From: Ophioderma brevispina
Lineage: Eukaryota > Echinodermata > Ophiuroidea > Amphilepidida > Ophiodermatidae
Length of the DNA: 64,000 nt
Assembly: GCA_023653785.1 (NCBI GenBank)
Contig: JAMKCH010056856.1
Coordinates: forward strand, 62,001 to 126,000
Direction of reading: 5' to 3'
The translations under genes and the position numbers were made by a program. Position 1 is the stretch's first letter; each line of letters starts with the position of its first letter. The notes beneath the pieces were generated by a model. The model worked only from the letters and a program-made list of their open reading frames with translations. It ran no database searches and was not told the DNA's origin. Of this stretch, positions 24,268 through 34,904 are shown one piece after another.

Positions 24268-25670
24268 ATAAAATTAAAAAAACTTTCAAAAACAAGAGTA
24301 TAATCATGACGCTAGTTTTTTTGTGAAACCTACGTTACCGCATGTTTAAAACATTCTATAGGTCCATTTTACTCTTATATGAATTTGACACTTGTCGACA
24401 ACAATTGTTCTAATTATCCTTAACTTCATTATGGCCCGATTGTTTTAAATCCATACTAGATCCTAGAAAAACACATCAACCAATCTGAGTTGAAAAAACG
24501 AAACTTACGTAGACAATTGATATGAAACTCACTTTACAAATTTATACTATATTTATTCTTATTGTCACTGTAAAATATATCACGTTACATGTTTGTCTTT
24601 TGAAACCAGAGCTCTAAAAAAAAACCTGTATCCAAGAGTGCCATTTACATTCCATAATCCATTTTACTTGATTGGGCAGTTCAAAACAGATATTTTGCCT
24701 TTAAAAAAGGGCAAAATCGTGGTTATCTTTCAGCTGATTTCGAACACGTTTCACTAAAAATCCGTCATTTATCGGCTTCTCACGTGTCATGACTTCGACG
24801 CATTAGGCGCGTCATAGTTTCGATCCGGCTACGCATAGGGTTATTCGGGACGCTAAAGTTTGTGATTTGCCACTGTTTTTGAAATCAGTAGTAACGTATG
24901 TTTCTATCTTGTAGGTTTCATTTTAGCCACGCGGCATCCAATTAATGTTCGAAATGCAAAAATGATATTTCTAACATGAAGGTACTTAGGGGTATTAGCT
25001 CTTAGAAATGAAAACTGTTTAAAGCCTACTCCTGACCTTTCATTAGGTGTTTTGAGTCAACGTATTTTGCATTTCTTAACCATACCGTGTTTTGGGGTTG
25101 TAAATTTAAATCTTGACGCCCTTGCCGATGTGAATATACATACCTGATGGCAGTAATACCTCTCCTGTCGATGACGACAACAAGAAATATATCTTTAAGT
25201 AAATTACTAATTTTTCTCATCTGTAACAACGCTGAATCAATCCATTATACTGTACGTGGGTACGTAGGTTTTCACTTATTGTGCGACATAAAATAAATCA
25301 TATTTTTATGAGGCCACAGTTAATCAATCTATTCAATGGTGCCTATTTCCAATACAGTATGGACTATAATTTTCATTGATATATATCTTCAAATTTATAA
25401 TTTGGCATCTGAACAGGAAACAATGACATAAATGAAACTATTTTTCTTTTGCGACATGGTGTTTTGACTATAACTCTGGTACTACAGTTTCTTAGTTGAA
25501 ATATACAATTACTTCGAATCCAAAAATGTCATATACTTTATACTTGTTATGTTAAATCTTTATTTAATAAAAAAATTTCGATTTAAGTTATGAATTTTAG
25601 TGAAACCGTGAACTTAATTCATGCGACACGGTTTTTTTTTTTTCCACTTGCTCGCCCGATTTAAGGTTTT
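23141..25670. other. Unassigned stretch with poly(A) tract
   Basis: No gene is established. It contains the poly(A) tract at 24,221-24,265. On the minus strand at about 23,850-24,060 there is a coding-like segment (EAVSYKRRPGWHDKDKHEQY) with no recognised family, described under findings. Confidence 0.35.
24221..24265. repeat. Poly(A) tract
   Basis: About 45 bases of A with one interrupting C. It could be a retrotransposed tail, but nothing recognisable lies upstream. Confidence 0.8.
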
Positions 25671-25674
25671 GACC

Positions 25675-25970
25675 CTGACCCTTATGCTTGTGGACCTTCG
25701 CACGCGTTGTAAAGCTCGAAACGCGTTGTGATACTCGCCAACGCGTTGTGAAGGCTTGCAACGCGTGTGGGTTTTCACACAAAGGAACGCGTTGCTAGAT
25801 ACCTTGTAACGCGTTGTGGGTCTTCTTTTAAACACGTCACAGAAATGTGGTGATCAGTGTTAATTGGGCCACCCACGCAACGCGTTGTGGGGAAATTTTG
25901 GCATCACGCGTTGCTACTGGTCTCGCAACGCGTTGCGGTCATACGTTCTGTCCCTTATGGCTTGCCATTC
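25675..25970. mobile_element. CAACGCGTTG palindrome island B
   Basis: About nine copies of ACGCGTTG-type cores between 25,699 and 25,945, several exact AACGCGTT. The right end, TTGCGGTCATACGTTCTGTCCCTTATGGCTTGCC (written here in parts: TTGCGGTCATACGTTC then CCCTTATGGCTTGCC), is the inverse of the left end of islands A and C. The left end lacks a clear inverted match, so the copy may be truncated. Overlapping minus-strand open frames (25,597-25,835) are repeat translations. Confidence 0.7.
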
Positions 25971-26244
25971 ACACCAGGGGGTTATTACATGTAAGGCTAT
26001 TTCTCATAAAACCACAAACATGTTGGTAGCTCCCTACCTGTAGTAATGTTCACAAAGCCCCAATCATTCGTCCATTCGTCTTGGCATTGTCATAAACTCC
26101 TCTTGCCTTAGGAGTGTTAGTGGCGGCCTACTCCACTAGGGAAATAGAACTGTTGATTAAGTAAATACTCCCCGGGAACCGCTTTGAAGTTTTTTTAATG
26201 CTTTTCAATGAGTGCACATAGGTCTAAAGGCTGGTCTAACGCAA
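25971..26244. other. Short unassigned stretch between repeats
   Basis: No recognisable feature between island B and the next foldback. Confidence 0.4.
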
Positions 26245-26537
26245 TTTATCCGAATGTTCTCATTATGCCAAAGGAATCGCTTACTTTCGAAGGTTCGTTT
26301 ATCTGAAGGTTTTGTTAATTCCGAAGGTGTGTTAATTCGAAGTTTGAAATCCAAAAAAAATAAATACGTTTCGTTGATCCGAATTGAAAGATCGTTTTAG
26401 CTTTTGGGCCATTTCGGATCACGCACCTTCAGATAAACGAACCTTCAAAATAACACACCGCCGGAAAACATTCAAATAACAAACCTTCGAATAAATAGAC
26501 AAATGTTCGGATTATTAAACGAAACTCGGAAGTAAAA
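26245..26537. mobile_element. Foldback with CGAAGGTT subrepeats
   Basis: AAGGTTCGTTTATCTGAAGGT at 26,290-26,310 has its exact inverse ACCTTCAGATAAACGAACCTT at about 26,425-26,446. Flanking sequence pairs more loosely: TCCGAATGTTCT opposes AAATGTTCGGA. Each arm repeats a CGAAGGTTYGTTAATTC-like unit of about 20 bp several times. No ORF of interest. Confidence 0.7.
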
Positions 26538-26930
26538 ATGCGTATGCAATCGCGTATCCGGTTGATTGTAGTACCGTACTGCGATCCTCGATACGCTAGC
26601 CCATGCTGGCTTTACGCAGTTCCATTACGCTCGACAAAAACAACTTCGTTCCCCCTCTATTCCGATAGTCATCTCTACTCCCACGTAGAGTTTTTCAGAC
26701 TTTTATCCAATCAGAGACCGTAATGGAAAATCTGTAAAAAAAAAATCAAACAATGAGCGCTCACTTTTCTCGGGAGTTTGGTTCCATGATTCTCGCAATG
26801 GCGGCCATTTCTTCCACAACCATGTGTCCTCCATCTGCCCTCCTTCCAACAATTTAACCTTGTTTTCTAGTAACGGATTTATAGCTACGTCGGTACAGGT
26901 TAGTACGATAAAAATTGACTCATTTTTTCG
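26538..26930. other. Unassigned stretch
   Basis: No recognisable feature. Confidence 0.4.
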
Positions 26931-26998
26931 GGCGATCCTGTCATGGGGTCCACGAACATATAGCTTCTATGATCGTGGACCCCAATGACAGAATCGCC
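26931..26998. repeat. Hairpin H1 (GGGGTCCACGA palindrome)
   Basis: GGCGATCCTGTCATGGGGTC and its inverse GACCCCAATGACAGAATCGCC enclose a short loop (ACATATAGCTTCTATGA). The stem is about 30 bp with very few mismatches. The same hairpin recurs at 27,551. Confidence 0.85.
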
Positions 26999-27054
26999 TA
27001 CCTAGAAGAAAATTTACTTTTCCCATCACTGGATTTAAGCTAGCCGACAAGTTT

Positions 27055-27300
27055 AAAGGTCCATGGCCCGATCGCTAATAGCCTCGTCCCCAGAAGCCTC
27101 AGATTTTACCGGAAGTGGTCAACATTTTGGTATCAGAAGAAAGCTACTATTTTTCTCATTTACCCTGTGAAATCTTATAGCCAAAGGATGTTTGGTTTGG
27201 AAGTTATGAGCGAAAATGTGATCCATTTTGGTCGACCAATATTAATTGTACACAGTACTCAAATGGGGCTTACAAAATCACGTTTTTAGCTCTCACATCA
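27055..27300. repeat. Interspersed repeat, copy 1 (partner 37,868-38,100)
   Basis: Begins GGTCCATGGCCCGATCGCTA and contains GTGGTCAACATTTTGGTATC and CATTTTGGTCGACC. The same blocks occur in the same order and orientation at 37,868-38,100. It lies between hairpins H1 and H2. Non-coding. Confidence 0.8.
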
Positions 27301-27550
27301 AAATGGGTTGAAATATCGGCGCGAAACTTTACAGATGGGGTTTTGGAGTAATGGCCAATCTATCAAGATGAAAACTTCATATCCTTAAATCGGGCCATCC
27401 CCCTTTAAATAGCTCCCGTTAAGCTTTTCCAACAAGGTTAAATCGTTGGAAGGAGGCAGGCCTTCGATTTATAGGGTAAAATAACAAGGTGAAGACAATT
27501 TTTGAAAAGTGCTAAACATCGATTTTTGGCAAGGTTTTTGTCTCGAAAAA

Positions 27551-27620
27551 CGGCAATCCTGATATTGGGGTCCACATGTATATAGAAGCTATGATCGTGG
27601 ACCCCAATAACAGGATCGCC
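27551..27620. repeat. Hairpin H2, second copy of H1
   Basis: CGGCAATCCTGATATTGGGGTCCAC (given in part: ATTGGGGTCCAC) pairs with GTGGACCCCAATAACAGGAT. Loop and stem are recognisably the same as hairpin H1. The two hairpins are about 620 bp apart and may bound one element. Confidence 0.8.
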
Positions 27621-28811
27621 AATATGGTATTATTATCGGCCTACATGGCCATGATGGCATACACTCCCGGCATACACTATTATCTTGCTTGTTTTACAAA
27701 CATCGATACACTGGCATGTCCATCATTTATGCCCGGAGTTTACGAGTAAACATTTACATGTCATGACGTGCATATTATGGACCATGGTTGTTGAATTCTG
27801 TACCCCATGGCCATGCACATACAAGGCGGTAAAGGTAGCACACGTCCTCTTGTTCCTCCAAACAGATTACTGGAGCTTACCTTGCTTCACCTTCCGGTCC
27901 CTCGCCGATCACTTGTCAAGAAATCAATATCAATTTGCCATAGCATAATTTACACCAGTGCTTTGCACAAGTCAGTGACGCAGTCCAAATAGTTGTCCCT
28001 GTTTCTTAACAGTGGTTCAGCAGGAAAAAATATCAGAGACGAGAGTGTTGTAAAAAATTGGGTCATTATTCACGCCATCGCGCCAGGGAGGTGGAGGAGT
28101 TGAGGGGAATACAAAAAAAAAATTGTAAGGGGTTCAGTTATTCATATTTCCTCGCGCGACTTTAGAAATGGTTAAAATCATGTTAAAACATATCACACTG
28201 CTGTCTTAGATAAACGACTTTTTATGTTGTAGGCCTAAAGCAGAGAAGATACTTCCTCACACATTCTGTTCCGACAAAAAAATCTTTGTGACAATCATGG
28301 TGAAACAGAAATTCCAGTATATAGTAAAAAATCCTTAACAGTTTGCGACCTGTATTCTAATGATGCTGCAGCATAGGCCTAATGGAAAATATTTTGTTAC
28401 TAAATTTGGAAAATGTTTTGATGTATACATGATCATGATGTAGGCTATAACTTGCTATAACTTCTCTGCATGCAAGTGCGATCTGGGTTTGTGGTGTTTA
28501 TTTAATTGTGATTGCGGTCCCGTTAGACGGAAATCAATAGTCAGGTAATTGATCACGTGGTTGATCGATTAAACGGTGGTCGGCGATAGCAGTGGTAATC
28601 TCATAATCTGTTTGGAGGAACAAGAGGGAGTATACTGCCTATGTTATAATCTGTCGATGTTATAATCCTATTCATCTATTGTTCCTATTGTAATACCAAA
28701 TAAAAGGATCCTGGTCGACCTATCTATAAGATTTAGTCAATTAAGTTAATCACTTCCTGGTTTGTGTGGGATAAACAAAGAAGTTCATGACGCACATGCA
28801 GTGTTTACAGT
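27621..28811. other. Unassigned stretch with a spaced inverted repeat
   Basis: No gene recognised. TCCTCTTGTTCCTCCAAACA at about 27,845-27,868 is mirrored by TGTTTGGAGGAACAAGAGGG at about 28,609-28,631, roughly 760 bp apart. Inner similarity is weak. Confidence 0.4.
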
Positions 28812-29092
28812 GTTTACTTTGAAAAATGGAAATAAAAAATTGTTTTAAAAAAGTACAAATCATTTTCTTAGTTTGTGATTATATTCCGGGATTTGGGAAA
28901 TTACTTTGAAAAATTTGAAAAATGGAAACAAAAATTGTATTAGATTCAGATTAAAAAGTGCAAATCATTTTTAGTTAGTGATTATAGGCCTATTCTCGGA
29001 TTTTGCAAGTTACTTTGAAAAATGGAAACAAAAATTGTATTAAAAAGTACAAATCGTTTTCTTATTTTGTGATTTTATTCTGGGACTTTAAA
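28812..29092. repeat. Tandem repeat, three units of about 90-105 bp
   Basis: TTACTTTGAAAAATGGAAA begins each unit (28,815; 28,902 with an internal partial duplication; 29,010). Each continues through AAAAATTGTATTAAAAAGTAC and TTTGTGATTATATTC-like sequence. Confidence 0.85.
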
Positions 29093-29159
29093 ACTTTATA
29101 ACACAACTCCTTCGAAAATGTGTGGCACTTCTACACTGGTTTTTCCTTTCATCAGGTTT

Positions 29160-29580
29160 CAGTTTCCTTTATTCAGCATACATATCGTACAGGACAGAAA
29201 TGTATAATACAATATAGTATATAATTACAGAAAGACTCAATTGTCAGACTGTACTAAGATGAACTGGTGCGGTATATGGATATGCTAGAACCAGTAATGG
29301 ACAACACTGTAGGGCTTTGGTTTATTCTGGCGCCTGTAAAACAAACAGTCAAAATATACTTTAATATTACAAAGTAGATACAAGTAAGGGTGATATATAA
29401 AATTACATAAATATACATCCAAAGACAGAGACAAACAAAACAAAAAAAAACCAAAAAAAACCATATATCGTAAGCTAAAACAACCACTTGAACGGGGAAT
29501 ACAGGATACGGGAAATGTTGGACAAGAAGGAACAGACTTTCACATGTCTTGCTGATGTATGTCTTGCAAAAACATCTTGT
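29160..29580 (-). mobile_element. LINE 3'-end fragment, same family as 497-4,140
   Basis: This matches the left (3') end of the LINE at 497-930, with shared blocks such as GATATGCTAGRACCAGTAAT, ATGGACAAC, GGATACGGGAAATGTT and CACATGTCTTGCTG. Only the 3' non-coding part is kept, the usual result of incomplete reverse transcription. Confidence 0.75.
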
Positions 29581-29774
29581 CCGTCACATTAATTTTTAAG
29601 TAGACAAAATCTTGAATGTAGTTTATACCAGTACCACGAGGTAAGCGTATGACTAGTCTAGTGTAATCTCTCTGTAAATGAGTGAAGTCGGCAGTCGCAA
29701 ATGAGTCCGTTATGAATGAGGACTAATTAGGCTTATCGGATTAAACATCGACAGATTATAACATGGGCCGTTTT

Positions 29775-30865
29775 CCCACAGGAGAACGTTTGCTACCTTT
29801 ACCGACCTTTTCATGTCACATTCGCATAACCGGGCGCATAACTAGTTTTCCATTCCAGTCATATTTTTTAACCCACTTCGCACTCAAAAATCACAACTTA
29901 TTTTTTATGTTTTTAATACAAAAAGTGGTCTATCGTGCAAATAATGAGGAGATCCAATGGTAATGTACTTACGTTCATCCGTGGGACCATGCTGTTTCAC
30001 CGCTATGCAGAAAAGAGTCGCCTGTACCGGCGCCGATCGAAAAACCAAAGCCCGCGAATCCATCACGTGACTAATATTAACACTACAGTGTTAATACGAA
30101 GTGCTAAAAAATACGTAATTTTGTCGGCCTCATAAACGCTGGTGTTAAGTTGTAATGTTAAAGGTTATTATCCTTAACCACCATTTTTAACGCACCAATG
30201 GTATTAACATGAAGACATTAACACACAACACTGTTAGTAACGTGACAGTATACCACTACGCTTCCTTTTTAACACTCGTGTTGGCTAATGTAACACCTGA
30301 TTAACACCACAACGGCGTTTAAAGTAGGCGTTGACATTTATAGTGTGATCCACATAGAAATGCTTTGAATGCTTCAACATGTTTCCATCCCTGTTATCCA
30401 TAGGAGTTTATAAAGTATAAGGTGCCTTGCTAAGCGTCCTCTTATTTATAACATTTTAAAATAGTGTGATATATAAAAATGAGTATTCCATCAGCATTCA
30501 AATGCCATCCAAGACGCAAATTCCCAAGTAGGGCTATGTATGAAGGCAGCGCATCAGTTGAACCTAGTAAAAATCAAACCACCACAAAAAAAATAAAAAC
30601 CCCTGTTCGCTTATGAACTTGAACTGAAGTTTTATGATGAAAATTTGGCAACACCACTTAAAATGTTGCGCTTGGTTTGTGCAACGACTTTTGGGGCACT
30701 TGTATTCAAAGGTGGAATTATGATGCGTGAACAAGAAAACGCGTAAAAAAAAAGGGTCTCTTTTTTTCCAACAGGCGAGGTACGGCTCGTAACCTTGATG
30801 GTGTCAAAAACAACAAATATGGAAAAAAGGGGTAGGTTTTTTTTCGTAACCCTAAAATTTTGATG
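29775..30865 (+). repeat. Left flanking direct repeat (pLTR) of the Penelope-like element
   Basis: About 1.1 kb that recurs in the same orientation at 33,252-34,370. Shared blocks include TATGCAGAAAAGAGTCG, CGAATCCATCACGTGACTAA, ATTAACATGAAGACATTAAC and TCCAACAGGCG. Both copies carry many TTAACAC/GTGTTAA motifs. Penelope-like elements are commonly flanked by LTR-like repeats that arise from partly tandem copies, and the coding region between them supports that reading. Confidence 0.8.
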
Positions 30866-30949
30866 TATCAAAGAAACCTCCACGGTTCTCAAGTATTGCA
30901 AGATTTTCACCAACTTGCGCGTAAATGAGAATGAAATACATAATGAGGA

Positions 30950-32735
30950 ATAAACAGACTAAACGAACGACCGCTATTCAAATTACCCTCTACATGGACC
31001 CTCCTACATCAAACCATACCATACTTGAAGAATATCTGTGAAAACCAAATATGAATTATCAAAAATCAAGTACAACAACAAACAATCCGATATCTAATAT
31101 GTCTAAAGCTGAAAAACTAGCACTCCACAAATCAAAGAGAAACATAACTTAGTCATCAAACAACTTGATACAGGCAAGCATGTGTCGGTGGTCCCTCGTA
31201 CCCCAATATGTCGCCGTGCTCCCCGCCACTATCGGCTTTCATTATCAGAAAGATTGACCATGACTGGACACATGATACAGCAAAATTGGTTGATGAATTA
31301 GTGATGAATCTCTTTGTAGAAAGATATATCGATAAACATACTAGGGAATATCTCCTCTCATTACAAGACCTCAAAACTCCAACCTAATATCTACTGTTAA
31401 AGGCGCACAAACCAAAGCCCGACGACACTGCATTGCAGGTCCCCAATTATTAGGGGTGTAAATAGTGCAACTAGACTAGATCTGGCGTATTTAGATTATT
31501 TTCCTCTACCAATAGTGCATCACAAGACACATACTTGAAAGACTCTCCGGAACTTATCAAATTACTGGCAAACTTGGCAACTCCCCAACGATTCATTTTT
31601 TGGTCACCAGTGATGTTACAAGTTTGTATACCAATATCCCACAGGACGAATGTATTGACATAGTATGACCAGCTATAACACTCCAATATTAGAACAATTC
31701 CTAAACCACCAAGACATCTTGTACGTAGAATGCTTAAACTAATTTGAATACGCAACGTTTCGAATTTGACGGGGAATTCTACGCGCAAACTTGGGGGGCT
31801 AGCCAAGAGGCAACATATGCTCCCAGAAATATCTGACCGGTTTTGATTTACGTCCTTGAAAAAAAGGTTTATACTAACCGACACCAACATTGGTATTTTA
31901 TCGCAGAATAACCGCGATGATATTCTTAGGTTTTCCCATGGTCCCAAACTAACTGACCGATCTATGGATCGTATGACACAGACACACACCCTACACTTAA
32001 ATTCACATTTTGAGTATCTGACAAACTAGTCACGTACTAGATCTACAAATATTCAAAAGGCTCAGGTTCACATCAACTGGCTGTCTGGACCATAGAGTTA
32101 ATCAGAAAAAAACTGACACTCAATCAAGGCTATCCCCGAAATCATCTCACTGCCCGTCTGTCTTTACTGCCTCATCACAGGTGAACCATTAGATACGCAA
32201 GAGCGTGCACATCAGAACGTGATTCCTGAGAAAGTTAACTTTTGTTACTGACAAATTAGTCGCAAGGGGCTATGATCGCACTAGTTCGGAATTTACCAGT
32301 CTATCAACCAATACATACCGTGCCTCTGTTTGAACACCTCCTGAACAAGAGTAATCAGAGAAAAAACATACCACTTGTGTGTTGTACGAGTAACACACCA
32401 CTATCCAACCTGATCTAAAGTCAGTTTTACTTAAGAATTGGAACAAATTGATTCCAATTTACTACACCTCCCAGAAACTGTTTCCAAAACCACCACTACA
32501 TCGTACAAATGTGCTCAAAACATGGCTGATTCCTATCGTACGATCAAGACTTCCTTCTATTTTTGGTGAAACGTGCTACCATCATAAAATGCACAACCGG
32601 CAACGAGCCGATTCACTGGGGAGACAACACCATCATACGATCCCACCCACGCCACTTGACAACTGGCACAATACCGAGACATCAATGATCCCAAACTTCA
32701 ATGAAAATATCTGGCGCTAATCCAATCCTTAACGA
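30950..32735 (+). pseudogene. Penelope-like element reverse transcriptase (decayed)
   Basis: Plus-strand pieces in the order expected for a Penelope-like reverse transcriptase. N-terminal SKAEKLALHKSKRN lies near 31,100. SYLKDSPELIKLLANL-like sequence near 31,530-31,575 is followed by TSDVTSLYTNIPQDECIDI at about 31,607-31,660, the family's hallmark motif. NFEFDGEFYAQTWG comes at about 31,745-31,795. The thumb-like tail LFPKPPLHRTNVLKTW falls within the open frame 32,448-32,720. Stops and frame changes separate the pieces. I see no GIY-YIG endonuclease domain after the tail, so it is truncated, decayed or of an endonuclease-lacking type. With the two 1.1 kb direct repeats it forms a unit of about 3.5 kb (start-to-start spacing of the repeats). 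Confidence 0.8.
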
Positions 32736-33251
32736 ACTTATCTGTACAACTCAACTAAATTAATTTGAAACTATTCACTCAGAGAATAAATAAAGATTAA
32801 TTATGCTGCTCAATCATACAATTTACCCTACCAAATAAATAAATATTATTCAGCAGCTGGAGATAATACGTATGGCCTACACATGCACGTAATTTAAACA
32901 CAAATGCAACCATATATGAATCCTCTTGCCTCTAACACACCAACCAAAGATATGAATGGGAAATGAACACGCATATTCTATATCACAGCAATCATTTCCT
33001 ACTTCTCTCTATCTGTTGCCATTAAAAGGCTGCAAATCTGATGAGTTCGGCAACATTTAACCCTTATCAGCACACCGAAACGTCTTGCTAAACCCTAGCT
33101 CAAAGCCTTTGAAACTCTTACCGACATTAATTCCTTAAATAGTGAAATGGTACATTATATATCATGTGCTTATCAACTCGTTTATCTATATCATATTGTA
33201 ACAAATGTCACGCGCCTATATGCGTCTCCATGTTGTAGTACATAGTCACCA
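32736..33251. other. Unassigned stretch between the PLE coding region and its right repeat
   Basis: Presumably 3' non-coding sequence of the Penelope-like element. No GIY-YIG motif can be read here. Confidence 0.4.
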
Positions 33252-34370
33252 GACAGGGGAATACAAATGCTTCCTACTTTCTAAACTATGTCTTGGGTCG
33301 GTCCCTTCTTTTATCATTCCATTCGCATACCGAACGCCTAACGTTTTCAGGCATAGTTTTTACCCAACTTCGCACCCTCAAAAATCACAACTTATTTTTT
33401 ATGGTTTTTAATACACAAGTAGGTCTATCGTTGCAAATAAGTGAGGAGATAAAATGTAGTACTATTTTCAGTTGACTCGTGCTGTTTCATCACTCACCCA
33501 GCTATGCAGAAAAGAGTCGTCTGTACCGAGCGCCGATCGAAAAATCAAAGCCCGCGAATCCATCACGTGACTAATATTAACACTACTGACAGTGTTAATA
33601 CGAAGTGCTAAAAAATACGTAATTTATCGGCTCTCATAAACACTGGTGTTAAAGTTGTAAATGTTAAGGTTATATTATCCTTACCATTTTTAACAACGCA
33701 CCGACATGGTATTAACATGAAGACATTAACACACAACACTGTTTAGTAACGGTGGACCAGTATTACCAACTACGCTTCTTTTAAAACACCTTGGTTGGCT
33801 AATTAACACCTGATTAACACCACAACGCGTTTAAAGTAGGCGTTGGACCAGTTACAGTGGTAGCCACATAGAAATGCCTTTACTGCTTCAAACCAGTTTT
33901 CTCACACTGTTATCCATAGGAGTTTATAAAGTAAAGGCTTGGCCTTGCTAGCGTCTCTTATTTTAATGAACATTTTTAATATAGTGTGCTATTCAAATGA
34001 TATTCCATCAGCATTCAAATGCATCCAAGACGCAATTCCCAATGTAGTGCTATGTAAGAGGCAGCGCGATCAGTTGAACCTAGTAAATCAAACCACACAA
34101 TAAAAATAAAAAACCCATGTTCGCTGTATGAAACTTTATTAAGTTTATGTGAAAATTTGCAAAAACCAATTAAATGTTGCTTTTGGTGTGCAAACGACTT
34201 GGGGGCACTTTGATTCAAAGGTGGATATGTGCTGCACAAGAAAAAACTCGTAAAAAGGGTCTCTTTTTGTCCAACAGGCGCTGTACGCGCGTACATTGAT
34301 TAGGGTGGTCAAAACAAAAAAAAATGGAAAAAGGGTATGTTTTTTTTTCGTAACCACCCGAAATTTGTGA
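33252..34370 (+). repeat. Right flanking direct repeat (pLTR) of the Penelope-like element
   Basis: Second copy of the 29,775-30,865 repeat, differing mostly by small insertions and deletions. Open frames within it (such as 34,015-34,296 on the minus strand) are the counterparts of the minus-strand frame at 30,632-30,913 and share its length-variable homopolymers. They are not genes. Confidence 0.8.
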
Positions 34371-34904
34371 TTGTATGCGAGAATACATCATCAAAAATAA
34401 TTGGTAAATTTGAAGTAATGCAACATGAGTAGAGGCCGCTAATAAGGGTATATTATCAACACAATGCATTGCTTACCTTGTTTAGAGTAACAAAAAACTG
34501 ACCAAAAGACTTGTTTTTGTATCAAAACAGACAAAATGCGTGTTTAGGGTATGCTTTTTAGTCGGTGGAAATTACTTGTTTAGCAGTTTATGGTGTATTT
34601 CGGGAGTCCATGTTCAACCGCATCACATCCACCTTTGAATACAACTGGCCCCCCGGGAGACCGTCCCACCCAATGATAATAAGCTCCTATAGATTTCGTG
34701 CATGCTATCAAATAAGACATAATTTGATATTAAAAAATGAGTTGCCCACTTCTTACAAAAATTCATTCAATCATTAAAAAAGGTAGCGATACTGGTGCTT
34801 TTGAACGAATTGTAATGAGTTTGGGGTCCAGACAAATAATAACGTCGGACCAAAATTTGACCACTCCAATGGAATGGGGTCTTGTACTTTTTAAAAAAAA
34901 ATAC
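34371..34904. other. Unassigned stretch
   Basis: No supported feature. The left limit of the adjacent LINE may reach into it. Confidence 0.35.

Noticed and set aside
31471..31989. 172-codon minus-strand frame
   Set aside because: It lies antisense to the Penelope-like reverse transcriptase motifs (DVTSLYTNIP, GEFYAQTWG), which are on the plus strand and in conserved order.
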